Source: PNON01 sp964387025 (GTDB taxonomy: Bacteria; Chloroflexota; Anaerolineae; Anaerolineales; Anaerolineaceae). From it: a stretch of 64,000 nucleotides of DNA. This document shows positions 44,968 through 53,793 of the stretch, piece after piece (position 1 is the stretch's first letter; the number at the start of each line of letters is the position of its first letter). Location: NCBI GenBank assembly GCA_964387025.1, contig CAYLUZ010000002.1, forward strand, positions 62,001-126,000, in the 5' to 3' direction. Position numbers and translations under genes: made by a program. Below the pieces are notes generated by a model that was given only the letters and a program-made list of their open reading frames with translations, was not told where the DNA came from and did no database searches.

Positions 44968-45174
44968 CTATACATTCGGTGGATAATTTATTTCAGTTAG
45001 TAATTCTTTGATTTGTATTTCATTTGCCGGGTTGTCAAAAGTAATAGTAACTTTTTTAGAATTTTGATCCCCTTCCACTGATTGCACACCAGCTATCTCG
45101 CCAACTTCCGTCTCTATCGTGTGAATACAATGGCCGCAAGAAATATTTGGTATTGTATAAGTAATGGTTTGCAT
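44968..45174 (-). CDS. Heavy-metal-associated (HMA) domain protein, copper-chaperone-like
   Basis: 68 aa from ATG 45174, behind GAGGAATTGACT; longer starts are less likely. One HMA domain with the metal-binding NISCGHCIHTIE (CxxC), VQSVEGDQNSKKVTITFDN and a C-terminal TEINYPPN. The MxCxxC methionine is replaced by Ile (I-S-C-G-H-C). It probably binds Cu(I) and hands it on. No copper ATPase is adjacent. It diverges from the folate genes and has its own terminator. Confidence 0.9.
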   Translation of the reverse strand: MQTITYTIPNISCGHCIHTIETEVGEIAGVQSVEGDQNSKKVTITFDNPANEIQIKELLTEINYPPNV

Positions 45175-45256
45175 AGTCAATTCCTCTCTCAATGCATTAA
45201 TTTTACATCCCCATTCCATCTTCTGGAATATCCAGGCTTATACAATCTGCCCATGC

Positions 45257-45285
45257 TTGACATGCACATTATTCGATCTTACACT
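45257..45285 (+). promoter_or_regulatory. Sigma-70-type promoter of the SDR-folB-folK genes
   Basis: TTGACA (45257-45262), 17-bp spacer, TACACT (45280-45285). The ATG of the SDR gene lies 28 bases after the -10. Confidence 0.75.
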
Positions 45286-45312
45286 AATTATAGAGATCAA
45301 GAAGGAAAAATT

Positions 45313-46065
45313 ATGAAACAAATTAATCCTCCAGGTTCAAAACCTTTATCGGGGAAGACGGTACTTATCACTGGCTCTGCTAGACGTATTGGCCGAAGTC
45401 TTGCTTTAACCGTGGCTCACGCTGGTGGAAATGTCGTTATACATCATGGTCATTCACCCAAATTAGCACAACAAACCCTTACAGAATTAAATGCCCTGGG
45501 AGCAGTTGCACATATAGTAGCAGCTGATCTATCTGACCCAAATCAGGCAGCGGAACTATTTTATAGAGCCAGTGCTTATGGCCCAATATTTGCTTTAGTC
45601 AATAATGCCGCAATTTTTGAACCCATATCCTTCCTCACAACAACCATCGAGGATTGGCAAAAGCATATCAACATAAATCTCACAGCCCCAATGCTAATCT
45701 CTCAAGCCATGGCACGGGAAACACCGCAAAAAGAAAAAGCCAGGATTGTTAATATTCTGGATTGGCGGGCTTTACGTCCGGGAGTGGAACACTTTCCGTA
45801 CACGATTTCTAAATCGGCATTGGTTGCCATGACTCAATCCATGGCCATTTCATTGGCTCCGCGAATTCTTGTAAATGGCCTGGCATTAGGCGCTGTCCTC
45901 CCTCCTGTAGATCAACCCAAGCAGCCAGATTTGATAAAAAGTGTACCAGTGAAACGTTGGGCAACTCTCGAAGAAGTCGGTGAAGCCTTGTTATTTTTAC
46001 TTACCGGACCAGAATATATCACCGGTGAGATTATTCATATTGATGGGGGAAGGCACCTCATCTAA
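45313..46065 (+). CDS. Short-chain dehydrogenase/reductase, pteridine-reductase-like
   Basis: 250 aa from ATG 45313, behind GAAGGAAAAA. The frame is open far upstream, but that part crosses the promoter and the opposing HMA gene. NADP(H) motif GSARRIGRSLALTVAHAGGNVVIHH with the TGxxxRIG and RR pair typical of pteridine reductases. LVNNAAIFEP follows, and the catalytic region reads YTISKSALVAMTQ (YxxxK). The C-terminal EYITGEIIHIDGG is standard. Next to folB and folK, it may reduce dihydrofolate or dihydropterin in place of a missing FolA. That role is inference. Confidence 0.85.
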   Translation: MKQINPPGSKPLSGKTVLITGSARRIGRSLALTVAHAGGNVVIHHGHSPKLAQQTLTELNALGAVAHIVAADLSDPNQAAELFYRASAYGPIFALVNNAAIFEPISFLTTTIEDWQKHININLTAPMLISQAMARETPQKEKARIVNILDWRALRPGVEHFPYTISKSALVAMTQSMAISLAPRILVNGLALGAVLPPVDQPKQPDLIKSVPVKRWATLEEVGEALLFLLTGPEYITGEIIHIDGGRHLI

Positions 46066-46080
46066 AAGAATGGAGAATTA

Positions 46081-46437
46081 ATGGATCAAATCATTATTAA
46101 AGATATACTCGCCAGGGGAATAATCGGGGTAAATGATTCTGAACGGCTGCATCCCCAGGATATTTTGGTTAATGTTGTGATATTTACGGATACTACTAAA
46201 GCAGGTCTTAGTGACAATATAAACGATAGCGTAAATTATAGGACCATTACAAAACAAGTAATTTCCCTGGCAGAAACAGCTCAACGATTAACTGTAGAAG
46301 CATTGGCAAACGATATAGCATTGCTAATATTTACTGTACCATTTGTTAAGGGGGTCCGTGTTCGGGTGGAAAAACCAGGGGCTGTCAGGTTTGCAAAATC
46401 TGTAGGTGTAGAGATCGAACGTTGGCTAAAAGAGTGA
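46081..46437 (+). CDS. folB: Dihydroneopterin aldolase
   Basis: 118 aa, ATG behind GGAGAATTA. It splits dihydroneopterin into hydroxymethyl-dihydropterin and glycolaldehyde in folate synthesis. IIIKDILARGIIGVNDSERLHPQDI matches the family start (Ile-Gly-Val plus acidic residue). SVNYRTITKQV and VKGVRVRVEKPGAVRFAKSVGVEI carry the conserved C-terminal Lys. Usual length. It overlaps folK. Confidence 0.92.
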   Translation: MDQIIIKDILARGIIGVNDSERLHPQDILVNVVIFTDTTKAGLSDNINDSVNYRTITKQVISLAETAQRLTVEALANDIALLIFTVPFVKGVRVRVEKPGAVRFAKSVGVEIERWLKE

Positions 46438-46919
46438 CATTACCGCAAAACCGTAATGTGATACTACTGATCGGATCCAACATTGATCCAATCAGTAATA
46501 TAAAACGGGCGATCAAAGAAATTAGCGGCGTAATTCAAATAAATAATCGGTCCTCCTTGTGGGAAACCAAGCCGATCGGTGCAAAGGGTAATAATTTCTT
46601 TAATCTGGCTCTCTCAGTATCTACATCCTTGGATTTTGATCAGCTTAAATTCGAAGTATTACGCAATATTGAAGTTCATCTTGGTCGGATAAGGGTTTCT
46701 GATAAATATGCTCCTCGCACAATAGACATCGACATAATTCTTGATGGCGATATGATCGTTGATATCAATATTTGGCAGCTCGCTTATGTAGCTGTACCCG
46801 TAGGTGAATTGGTTCCGGGACTGATCCGTTTTGAAACGAATCAAACCTTGGAAGAGGTTGCTGCAATATTAATAAAAAATAGCTGGATTAAAAAGCATCC
46901 AGCTAAAATTCTTCAATAA
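46434..46919 (+). CDS. folK: 2-amino-4-hydroxy-6-hydroxymethyldihydropteridine pyrophosphokinase
   Basis: 161 aa from GTG 46434, which overlaps the folB stop (GTGA). A TTG 12 bases earlier is an alternative. It transfers pyrophosphate from ATP to hydroxymethyl-dihydropterin. LLIGSNIDPISNIKRAI, SSLWETKPIG, FFNLALSV, and the signature LGRIRVSDKYAPRTIDIDIILDGD are intact. The C-terminal YVAVPVGELVPG replaces the common HPR/FVL turn. It ends six bases before the converging folE stop. Confidence 0.92.
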   Translation: MTLPQNRNVILLIGSNIDPISNIKRAIKEISGVIQINNRSSLWETKPIGAKGNNFFNLALSVSTSLDFDQLKFEVLRNIEVHLGRIRVSDKYAPRTIDIDIILDGDMIVDINIWQLAYVAVPVGELVPGLIRFETNQTLEEVAAILIKNSWIKKHPAKILQ

Positions 46920-46925
46920 ACATGT

Positions 46926-47561
46926 CTATATATGCAATGGCTCGGCAGCCCTTGAAATATTATCAAGGAATTCCATTCTGGTCGCCATGTTAGTTCTAAA
47001 ATATCCGTGAACTGCAGATGTAGTCATTCTGGCATCATGTTTTTTTACACCCCGCATCATCGAACAAAGATGCAGGGCTTCCACTACTACAGCAACACCT
47101 CGAGGTTTAAGTAGCTCATTAATAAAATCTGCTATCTGACTCGTCATTCGTTCCTGAACTTGAAGTCGTCGTGCAAACATTTCGATAACCCTGGGAATTT
47201 TTGAAAGTCCGATCACTTTTCCATCGGGAATATAAGCGATATGCGCTCTACCGATGAATGGCAGCATATGGTGTTCACATAAGCTATAAAATTCAATATC
47301 GCGAACAATCACCATCTGGTCATATTCCACATCGAAAATGGCGTTATTCACCATCCCTACTGGGTCCATGCGGTATCCTCCCAGTAGTTCAATGTACATA
47401 CGTGAAACCCGCTCAGGGGTATTGAGTAATCCATCGCGACCTGCATCTTCCCCAAAAGCTTCAAGCATTGATTTTACAGAAGCTTTTATCCGCTCATGAT
47501 CTATTCCATCACCTGGAATTAACTGAGCCGCTTTTAATACATTATCTGTGTCACCAAACAT
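46926..47561 (-). CDS. folE: GTP cyclohydrolase I
   Basis: 211 aa from ATG 47561, set because GAGGCAG is properly spaced. The frame extends 69 bases further without such a site. It converts GTP to dihydroneopterin triphosphate, the first folate step. Zinc ligands and active site are in EFYSLCEHHMLPFIGRAHIAYIPDG and ALHLCSMMRGVKKHDARMTTSAVHGYF. The N-terminal DAGRDGLLNTPERVSRMYIEL is typical. It faces folK on the opposite strand, so the pathway genes are together but not co-transcribed. Confidence 0.96.
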   Translation of the reverse strand: MFGDTDNVLKAAQLIPGDGIDHERIKASVKSMLEAFGEDAGRDGLLNTPERVSRMYIELLGGYRMDPVGMVNNAIFDVEYDQMVIVRDIEFYSLCEHHMLPFIGRAHIAYIPDGKVIGLSKIPRVIEMFARRLQVQERMTSQIADFINELLKPRGVAVVVEALHLCSMMRGVKKHDARMTTSAVHGYFRTNMATRMEFLDNISRAAEPLHI

Positions 47562-47659
47562 GTCTGCCTCAAAAAACATACATTTATTCGTTATAAGGGC
47601 AGAGATCTCTGCCCACATAACATACAACATCTAATATTTTTAATTTATAGCTATAATAA

Positions 47660-48223
47660 TTATCCAACTTCAGGAACGATCAAACCATAAGTTCCATCAC
47701 GGCGGTGGTATAAAACACTAATGCTATTAGTGCCCATATTGTAGAAAACAAAAAAATCTTCATGACCTAACAAGGTCATTTGTTCAATAGCTTCCATCTC
47801 ATCCATGGGTACCATATGGAATGCTTTGCGACGCATGATCACCGGTTTTTCTTGAGCTTCAACTACTTCCGGTGCAAATTCATTCACTTCTGCAGCTGAT
47901 CGACCGTCCCCACGGCCTTTGAAGTGTTTCCCTTTATATCGTTCAATTTGCCTTTGCATTTTTTCAAGGGCGGTATCGTAAGCTTCAAATATATCATCCG
48001 CCCTTTCTTCAGTTCGTAATATAAACCCTTTACCACGGATGGTAATTTGTGCTACCTGCCTGTCAGCAGCGCTTCGTGCAGATTTGGAAAACGCCAGATC
48101 GACTTTGACTTCATCCATATTTGTAAGCATTCGGTCAAATTTTACAGCCTTTTTTTCCACATATTCTTTTATGCGATCTGTAATTTCCATATTCTTGCCA
48201 AATATTTCCATTTTTGTGGCCAT
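47660..48223 (-). CDS. hpf: Ribosome hibernation promoting factor, long form
   Basis: 187 aa, ATG behind ACAGGAGGTAAT. The N-terminal ~100 residues are the HPF/RaiA ribosome-binding domain (EIFGKNMEITDRIKEYVEKKAVKFDRML, VAQITIRGKGFILRTEERADDIFEAYDTALEKMQRQIERYK). The C-terminal ~60 residues (RRKAFHMVPMDEMEAIEQMTLLGHEDFFVFYNMGTNSISVLYHRRDGTYGLIVPE) form the dimerisation domain that makes 100S ribosomes. Expression likely rises in stationary phase or stress. A 16-bp palindrome lies about 42 bp upstream. Confidence 0.95.
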   Translation of the reverse strand: MATKMEIFGKNMEITDRIKEYVEKKAVKFDRMLTNMDEVKVDLAFSKSARSAADRQVAQITIRGKGFILRTEERADDIFEAYDTALEKMQRQIERYKGKHFKGRGDGRSAAEVNEFAPEVVEAQEKPVIMRRKAFHMVPMDEMEAIEQMTLLGHEDFFVFYNMGTNSISVLYHRRDGTYGLIVPEVG

Positions 48224-48264
48224 ATTACCTCCTGTTTGTTTTATTATTACAATTTTCGCTTATA

Positions 48265-48280
48265 TTGAAGTAAACTTCAA
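48265..48280. promoter_or_regulatory. 16-bp palindrome upstream of hpf
   Basis: TTGAAGT-AA-ACTTCAA is perfectly symmetric (48265-48280). It overlaps the last codons of the comF remnant and lies in the hpf promoter region. It looks like an operator for a dimeric repressor; no T-run supports a terminator. Confidence 0.5.
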
Positions 48281-49001
48281 GTAAATATTTTACCTATCAT
48301 TGTACGAGCCACTGATAAACCATATACATTTCTTGCATCCGCTTTTTTTAGTTCAAACGCACAGGCGTCCATGGTTGATCCTGTAGTGATCACATCATCT
48401 ACAATTAAGTTATTCTTGTCATTACAAAGCCAGGGTTAGCAGAGAACGCATCTTTTACGTTTTGTTTGCGTTCCTCTGCTTTAAATTCAATTTGTGTTAC
48501 AGTCTCTTTTTTCCGTAGGATTGCTTTTGAGCTAAAAGGAATATTCAAAATGAGTGCCAATGGAAAAGCGATCAATGCTGACTGGTTATATCCCCTTTCT
48601 CTTCGGCGTTTCTTTCCTAAAGGAACAGGAAGGATAAGGTCAATATCCCAGTTATTATTTGAGAAGTGATCTGCACACTTTTGTCCCAAGATTTCCCCCA
48701 CTCCAAGATCATTATTATATTTCAAACTATGCAATGCATTTCTAATCTCTCCCTGGTATATATAGATCGACCTTAATTGAGTGTAACTGGGGCGATCATT
48801 TAAGCATTTTTCGCAGATCTCCCCCTTCTCTATTGGATAGCCACAAATCTGGCAAATTTGATTTTGCATTGAGATTAATTGATGGTCACATGATGAGCAC
48901 CACTGTTCGCCAATTTTTCCACATCCGCTGCATGCCGGTGGAAAAATCCAATCCACAACATCCCAAAATAAATGGTAATAAAAATAGGTGAAGCGTTTCA
49001 T
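48277..49001 (-). pseudogene. comF: ComF-like phosphoribosyltransferase, frameshifted near its C-terminus
   Basis: The intact part runs from ATG 49001 to a stop at 48405 (198 aa). It has the N-terminal zinc ribbon (IFPPACSGCGKIGEQWCSSCD, CQICGYPIEKGEICEKC), LKYNNDLGVGEILG and the LILPVPLGKKRRRERGYNQS stretch. The conserved PRPP loop follows in a different frame at about 48420-48277 (LIVDDVITTGSTMDACAFELKKADA), ending at TGA 48277-48279. One missing base restores the frame. The only stretch open in both frames includes a CCC run (minus strand, 48433-48435). It is either a pseudogene or a base-call error in that run. ComF takes part in DNA uptake in naturally competent bacteria. It lies behind tadC. 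Confidence 0.85.
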
Positions 49002-49034
49002 CGGTTCACCTTCATTATGGAATAATAATATTAA

Positions 49035-49979
49035 TTATTTAAACATTCCGCCAAGAGCTGAATGCATGAGCTTCATGGCTGCCGGTGTCAACAAAACGAT
49101 CATCAATGATGGGAATATAAGAAGACCCATTGGGATCAGCATTTTAATTGGCGCTTTTGCAGCTTCTTCTTCTGCATATTGGCGGCGTTTGATACGCATT
49201 TGATCCGATTGAATACGCAGGACTTTGGCCATGCTTACGCCTAATTGTTCACTTTGAATAACAGCAGCTACAAAGCTGGTCATTTCAGAAATTCCAATTC
49301 TTTCGGCCATATCCCGCATTGCTTCGCGCCTCAATTTGCCAAGTTGTATTTCACGGATCACCCTTCCAAATGAAAGAGATAACTCATTGGTCCATTTCTC
49401 GGCTACTTTTGCCATTGCCGCATCAAATCCAAGTCCTGCTTCGACACAAATAGTTAACAAATCTAGTGCATCTGGTAATCCCAGACGAACTTCTTTCTGT
49501 CTTCTACTAATTTTGCTTTGCAACCATAATTGTGGAAAATAAAAACCGATCACAGAAAATGCGACCACAAGTAAAGTAATTCTACCAAGAGGCCATTTTG
49601 AATTAGCTACCGAAAACACGAGGATCAGTAATCCCCCGAATAATGCAGCACCACCAAATTGAAGAAGTAAAACCATGCTGGGTTCCATTCTTCCAGGGTT
49701 TCCAGCAAGCTCAAGCTTTTTTTGGGTATTTTGCAAAGCGTTTTGTGGTGTGAAACGTGTTGCGATTTCACCCATTTTTCTAGCTAGTGGTATGATAATA
49801 CGCTCTGAAAACGGCTGGGCCATTTCAAGGTCTTCAAGATTTACTGTTCCATCCAGGGTTGAAAAGTCCTGAAGGCGGCGTTCAAGAATATTATCGGTAC
49901 TAGGAGTTCGTACACCAATTACAATTAATACAATTGCTCCAATTATTACGAGCACTCCAATTCCAATTAGAATTCCCAT
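49035..49979 (-). CDS. tadC: Tad pilus assembly membrane protein TadC
   Basis: 314 aa, ATG behind GGAAGGAGGTAAGC. One N-terminal membrane helix, two near the middle and one at the C-terminus surround a GspF/T2SSF domain (LPDALDLLTICVEAGLGFDAAM...LGVSMAKVLRIQSDQMRIKRRQYAEEEAAKAPIKM). With TadB it forms the inner-membrane platform on which the Flp pilus is assembled. It lies 30 bases after tadB. Confidence 0.92.
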   Translation of the reverse strand: MGILIGIGVLVIIGAIVLIVIGVRTPSTDNILERRLQDFSTLDGTVNLEDLEMAQPFSERIIIPLARKMGEIATRFTPQNALQNTQKKLELAGNPGRMEPSMVLLLQFGGAALFGGLLILVFSVANSKWPLGRITLLVVAFSVIGFYFPQLWLQSKISRRQKEVRLGLPDALDLLTICVEAGLGFDAAMAKVAEKWTNELSLSFGRVIREIQLGKLRREAMRDMAERIGISEMTSFVAAVIQSEQLGVSMAKVLRIQSDQMRIKRRQYAEEEAAKAPIKMLIPMGLLIFPSLMIVLLTPAAMKLMHSALGGMFK

Positions 49980-50009
49980 GTTTCGCTTACCTCCTTCCGA
50001 TAAAAGGTA

Positions 50010-50981
50010 CTATACCTCAATCGTTGCTATCTTTGTCATTACGAAATAACCACTGATGATCATTAATCCGCCAACGCCAAGTGCAATATAACCACAAGGA
50101 AAACTTTCAGGTTTGAAAAATTCCATCATGTATTCCCTATTCAAGAAATACAGTATGGCAATAACAATAACAGGCATGAGGGAGAGAAATTTTCCAGAAT
50201 ACATCACCTGGGATGTTAATACCCGAATTTCACCTTTGATCCTAATTCTTTCTCGTATAGTATGCGAAATGGTATCCAGGATCTCTGCCAGGTTTCCACC
50301 TACTTCCCTTTGAACATTCATAGCAGTAACTACGAGATCAAGGTCTTCACTTGGAATTCTTCTACATAGATTATCCAACGCTTTTTCAGTTTGTACGCCC
50401 AACTGAATTTCTTGGACCACCCGGTGAAATTCATCAGAGATTGGAGCAGGAAGTTCGCGGCTGATCGCTTCCATGGCTTGAAGATTTGAGTACCCAGCCC
50501 GTAATCCGTTCACCATTAGATTAAGCATATCTGGTAATTGTGAGTCAAATCTGATCAATCGTCGAGATTGCTCTCTTTTAACATACATCCTGGGAAGGAA
50601 AGCTCCTAAAACAGCCCCAATTATTGCAACCAACCAGACCTTTCCACCCAACATGAAAGCCACTAAACCAACCAGAAAAGCCGCAATGACCATAATTCCA
50701 ATATATTCCCCTGGCTTCAGTTTTAAGTCTGCCCTGGCTAATTCCTTGGCAATACGATCTCCCCAGGAAGATTTTTCAACCTGTTTTGTGATCCATTCAG
50801 TTAATGGTGCTTCTTTGACGGCTTCTGTAATTTGTGTGTATTGTTGTTCATTTTCAATGTATCGACCCAGGCGTTCTTCAACCAGCGTTCGGCCGCTGGA
50901 AATGGATATTACAACGCCAATAACTAATAGAATTAACGCTGCACCGCTTCCAATCATCAATAATAATGTTAGAGCATCCAT
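50010..50981 (-). CDS. tadB: Tad pilus assembly membrane protein TadB
   Basis: 323 aa. An N-terminal membrane helix, two near residues 95-130 and two at the C-terminus flank the T2SSF domain (LPDMLNLMVNGLRAGYSNLQAMEAISRELPAPISDEF...REVGGNLAEILDTISHTIRERIRIKGEI). It pairs with TadC and is driven by the CpaF ATPase encoded upstream. Confidence 0.92.
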   Translation of the reverse strand: MDALTLLLMIGSGAALILLVIGVVISISSGRTLVEERLGRYIENEQQYTQITEAVKEAPLTEWITKQVEKSSWGDRIAKELARADLKLKPGEYIGIMVIAAFLVGLVAFMLGGKVWLVAIIGAVLGAFLPRMYVKREQSRRLIRFDSQLPDMLNLMVNGLRAGYSNLQAMEAISRELPAPISDEFHRVVQEIQLGVQTEKALDNLCRRIPSEDLDLVVTAMNVQREVGGNLAEILDTISHTIRERIRIKGEIRVLTSQVMYSGKFLSLMPVIVIAILYFLNREYMMEFFKPESFPCGYIALGVGGLMIISGYFVMTKIATIEV

Positions 50982-51020
50982 AGCTTTAGCCTTTGATAAT
51001 ATTCTCAGAAAATCCTGAGA

Positions 51021-52427
51021 TTATTTCCTTGTACCCGCACCAATACCAAAGATTTGGGGAGGTAGGCGAATTCCAGTCGCTTCAATCTTGTCCATGAACT
51101 TTGGTCTCAATCCGGTCGGTTTTAATCTACCAACGACACGGCCATTGTCATAACCAGCCAAATCAAAGGCGAAGATATCCATTGTTGTAATAACTTCACC
51201 TTCCATGCCACAGACTTCGGTAATACTCGTGATCTTCCTGGTTCCATCCCTCATCCTATCCTGATGTATGACCATATCAACAGCAGATGAAACCTGTTCT
51301 CTGATCGCTCGGACTGGAAGGTCCATACCAGCCATCAACACCATGGTCTCAAGACGCGCAAGTGTATCCCGGGGACTGTTTGAGTGCAGAGTGGTCATGG
51401 ATCCATCATGACCTGTATTCATTGCCTGTAACATATCGATGGCAGCCTCATCACGGATCTCTCCTACAACAATTCGGTCCGGTCGCATTCGGAGGGCATT
51501 GATCACAAGTGCCCGAATGGTTACTTCCCCTTTACCTTCAATATTGGATGGTCGGGATTCAAGAGTGACCACATGCTCCTGCCGAAGTTGTAATTCTGCC
51601 GCATTTTCAATTGTTATGATCCGTTCATCGCTAGGAATAAAACCGGAAAGAATATTTAATAGAGTAGTTTTACCCGAACCGGTACCGCCTGAGATGACTA
51701 TATTTAGCCTGGATTCTACACATGCCTTCATGAATTGAACAGATTCGATAGTTGCAGAACCAAATTGGACCAATTGTTCAATTGTGATTGGATTTTTGGC
51801 AAACTTTCGGATAGTGAGTACTGGACCGATTAGTGAAATAGGAGGTATTACTGCATTTACGCGGGAACCATCTGGTAAACGGGCGTCAACATATGGGCTG
51901 GATTCATCAATTCTACGCCCCAATGGAGCAACGATTCTGTCAATAATCCTCATAACATGCTCATTACTTTCGAAGCTATTTGAAACCCGGAGAATTTTAC
52001 CTGCACGTTCGATATATAGTTTCTTCGCCCCGTTTACCATGATTTCAGTTATGGTCGAATCTTCCAAAAGAATTTGAAGTGGCCCAAAACCAAGAATTTC
52101 TGCGGTTATTTGTTCAAATAATTTGATTTTTTCGGGTTTCGATAGAATAATATTTTCTTCACCCAATATCTGCTCAAACAAAGTCCAAATTGTTTTTTTA
52201 ACTTCTTCAACTTTAGTTACGTCTGTATTGGGATCCATCTCACCCAATAATTTATTTTGCACACGGGTTTTTAAATCGATCAATGTATCAGAATTTCCAG
52301 CAGCGATAAATGGTGCAACGCGTCTTGCTCCCAGGGGGGAGGTCGCCGGTTTTTCCCCCGTTTGTCGCAGGGTATCGGTTGAGGTTGTTCCTTGACCCGA
52401 ATTTAATCTTTCTAATATCGAGGGCAT
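51021..52427 (-). CDS. cpaF: Tad/Flp pilus secretion ATPase CpaF (TadA)
   Basis: 468 aa, ATG behind GGAGTAATCAAT. A type II/IV secretion ATPase with an N-terminal ~100-residue extension. It has the family motifs ITEIMVNGAKKLYIERAGKI, Walker A SGGTGSGKTTLLN (~243-255), the Asp box ERIITIENAAELQL, Walker B-region LRMRPDRIVVGEIRDEAAIDMLQAMNTGHDGSMTTLHSNSPRDTLARLETMV and a C-terminal regulatory tail. It powers pilin polymerisation from the cytoplasm. Located between cpaE and tadB. Confidence 0.95.
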   Translation of the reverse strand: MPSILERLNSGQGTTSTDTLRQTGEKPATSPLGARRVAPFIAAGNSDTLIDLKTRVQNKLLGEMDPNTDVTKVEEVKKTIWTLFEQILGEENIILSKPEKIKLFEQITAEILGFGPLQILLEDSTITEIMVNGAKKLYIERAGKILRVSNSFESNEHVMRIIDRIVAPLGRRIDESSPYVDARLPDGSRVNAVIPPISLIGPVLTIRKFAKNPITIEQLVQFGSATIESVQFMKACVESRLNIVISGGTGSGKTTLLNILSGFIPSDERIITIENAAELQLRQEHVVTLESRPSNIEGKGEVTIRALVINALRMRPDRIVVGEIRDEAAIDMLQAMNTGHDGSMTTLHSNSPRDTLARLETMVLMAGMDLPVRAIREQVSSAVDMVIHQDRMRDGTRKITSITEVCGMEGEVITTMDIFAFDLAGYDNGRVVGRLKPTGLRPKFMDKIEATGIRLPPQIFGIGAGTRK

Positions 52428-52442
52428 ATTGATTACTCCAAT

Positions 52443-53675
52443 TTACTTCCGTAACGAACGCTCAAAATCGTTTGAGTCAGATTTATTTATCTTTTCTTTT
52501 ATTGTTTCAACGAGTCCACTAATAGCTTTTCCTATTGGTTGGATTTTATTATCAACCATGAAAGGAACACCACTATTAACAGAATTGACGACTATTTTCT
52601 CTTCCAGCGGGATAACTGCAACTATTTCTTGTTTTAGGCTTTCACCTACGCGTTCTGGTAAAAGTGATATTCTTTTATCATTCTTATTCATTACACAAAT
52701 GACACGTGCTCTTCCTATTTGGAATTGATCGATAAGGGTAAGAAACGATTTTGCATTTTTTATTGCCGGGATTTCCTGTGTAACTACCAAAACAATCACA
52801 TCTGAAGCATCCAAAGCGGATATAACTGTTTCAGTGAGGTGGGTCTCAGTATCAATTACAATGTAATTATAAATCGTTTTTAGGAACTTTATCACATGGA
52901 TAAATTGTTCCGGGTTTACCTGTTCAGCCATTTCAGGCCTTGGTGGGGCTGCAAGAATATGCACACCGGATTTTTCGTGAAGGATCAGTACTTCTTCGAC
53001 GATTTCAGGATCGAGTTCACTAGCCCGCGGGGTTAGATCAAGAATTGTATTTCGAGGTTGTTCGTTGTGAAAAACAGCTACATCGCCATATTGCAAATTA
53101 CCATCTACAATGACTACTTTTGATTCTGGACTCTGTAAAGCTACTGCCAAATTCGTCGCAATAGTGGTTGTTCCGACCCCCCCTTTTGGACCATAAACTG
53201 TTATTACTTTCCCGTGTGTAAGCGTCGCTCCAAATTTGCCTCCACTCCCCGATTGGAGTTTTTGGACCAGGGCAATTTTGGCTTTCTCTTCGGCAGCCAT
53301 TTTTCCGACCTGGTGTATTGTACTGATCAGTTCATCGACTGTTGGTGGTTTTGATAGGAAAGCTCTCGCACCAGCCATCATGGCTCGTTGCATATATTTG
53401 GGATCATTTTGAACTGACAAAATTACTATTTGAGTAAATGGAATTTTCTTACGGATCGCCTCAGTTGCCTGAATTCCATCCATATCAGGCATGTTAATAT
53501 CCATTAATATGACATCAGGTTGCGTTTCGCTGGCTAAGTCCAGACCTTCTACTCCAGACCTTGCAGCTCCAACAACCTCTACGTCACTTTCGAATTGTAG
53601 TAATTTCCGGATGTTCTCCCTTGTTTCTGGATTATCATCCACGATTAATATCCGGATTTTATCGCCATCAGCCAT
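52443..53675 (-). CDS. cpaE: CpaE/TadZ: receiver domain fused to MinD-like ATPase
   Basis: 410 aa. Residues 1-~125 are a response-regulator receiver (IRILIVDDNPETRENI, phosphoacceptor in VILMDINMPDMDG ~55, Lys in AFLSKPPTVDEL). After a linker comes a MinD/ParA-type ATPase with deviant Walker A VYGPKGGVGTTTIATNLA (~158-175). The switch region is less canonical. TadZ proteins place the Tad machine in the cell. A real phospho-Asp here, unlike the atypical receiver of many TadZ proteins, suggests signal-controlled placement. It lies 15 bases before cpaF. Confidence 0.92.
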   Translation of the reverse strand: MADGDKIRILIVDDNPETRENIRKLLQFESDVEVVGAARSGVEGLDLASETQPDVILMDINMPDMDGIQATEAIRKKIPFTQIVILSVQNDPKYMQRAMMAGARAFLSKPPTVDELISTIHQVGKMAAEEKAKIALVQKLQSGSGGKFGATLTHGKVITVYGPKGGVGTTTIATNLAVALQSPESKVVIVDGNLQYGDVAVFHNEQPRNTILDLTPRASELDPEIVEEVLILHEKSGVHILAAPPRPEMAEQVNPEQFIHVIKFLKTIYNYIVIDTETHLTETVISALDASDVIVLVVTQEIPAIKNAKSFLTLIDQFQIGRARVICVMNKNDKRISLLPERVGESLKQEIVAVIPLEEKIVVNSVNSGVPFMVDNKIQPIGKAISGLVETIKEKINKSDSNDFERSLRK

Positions 53676-53722
53676 AAAACAACTCCGTAACGTTTAAAAT
53701 TTATTTAACCATTAAACATACC

Positions 53723-53747
53723 AAAAGCCTGCTATGAACAGGCTTTT
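53723..53747 (-). terminator. Intrinsic terminator between cpaB and cpaE
   Basis: AAAAGCCTG (53723-53731) and CAGGCTTTT (53739-53747) form a 9-bp stem with a 7-base loop and a T-run. It lies within the tad locus, so cpaB read-through into cpaE may be only partial. Confidence 0.8.
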
Positions 53748-53793
53748 CTATAATGACAATCCCCTTTATTTTCATAAAAACCTTTGTCATATT

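Noticed and set aside
45082..45312. 77-residue N-terminal extension of the SDR
   Set aside because: It runs through the opposing HMA gene and the promoter; ATG 45313 has a good ribosome site and fits the family.
52429..52728. Plus-strand frame opposite cpaE
   Set aside because: Antisense shadow; no ribosome site, and cpaE is well conserved.
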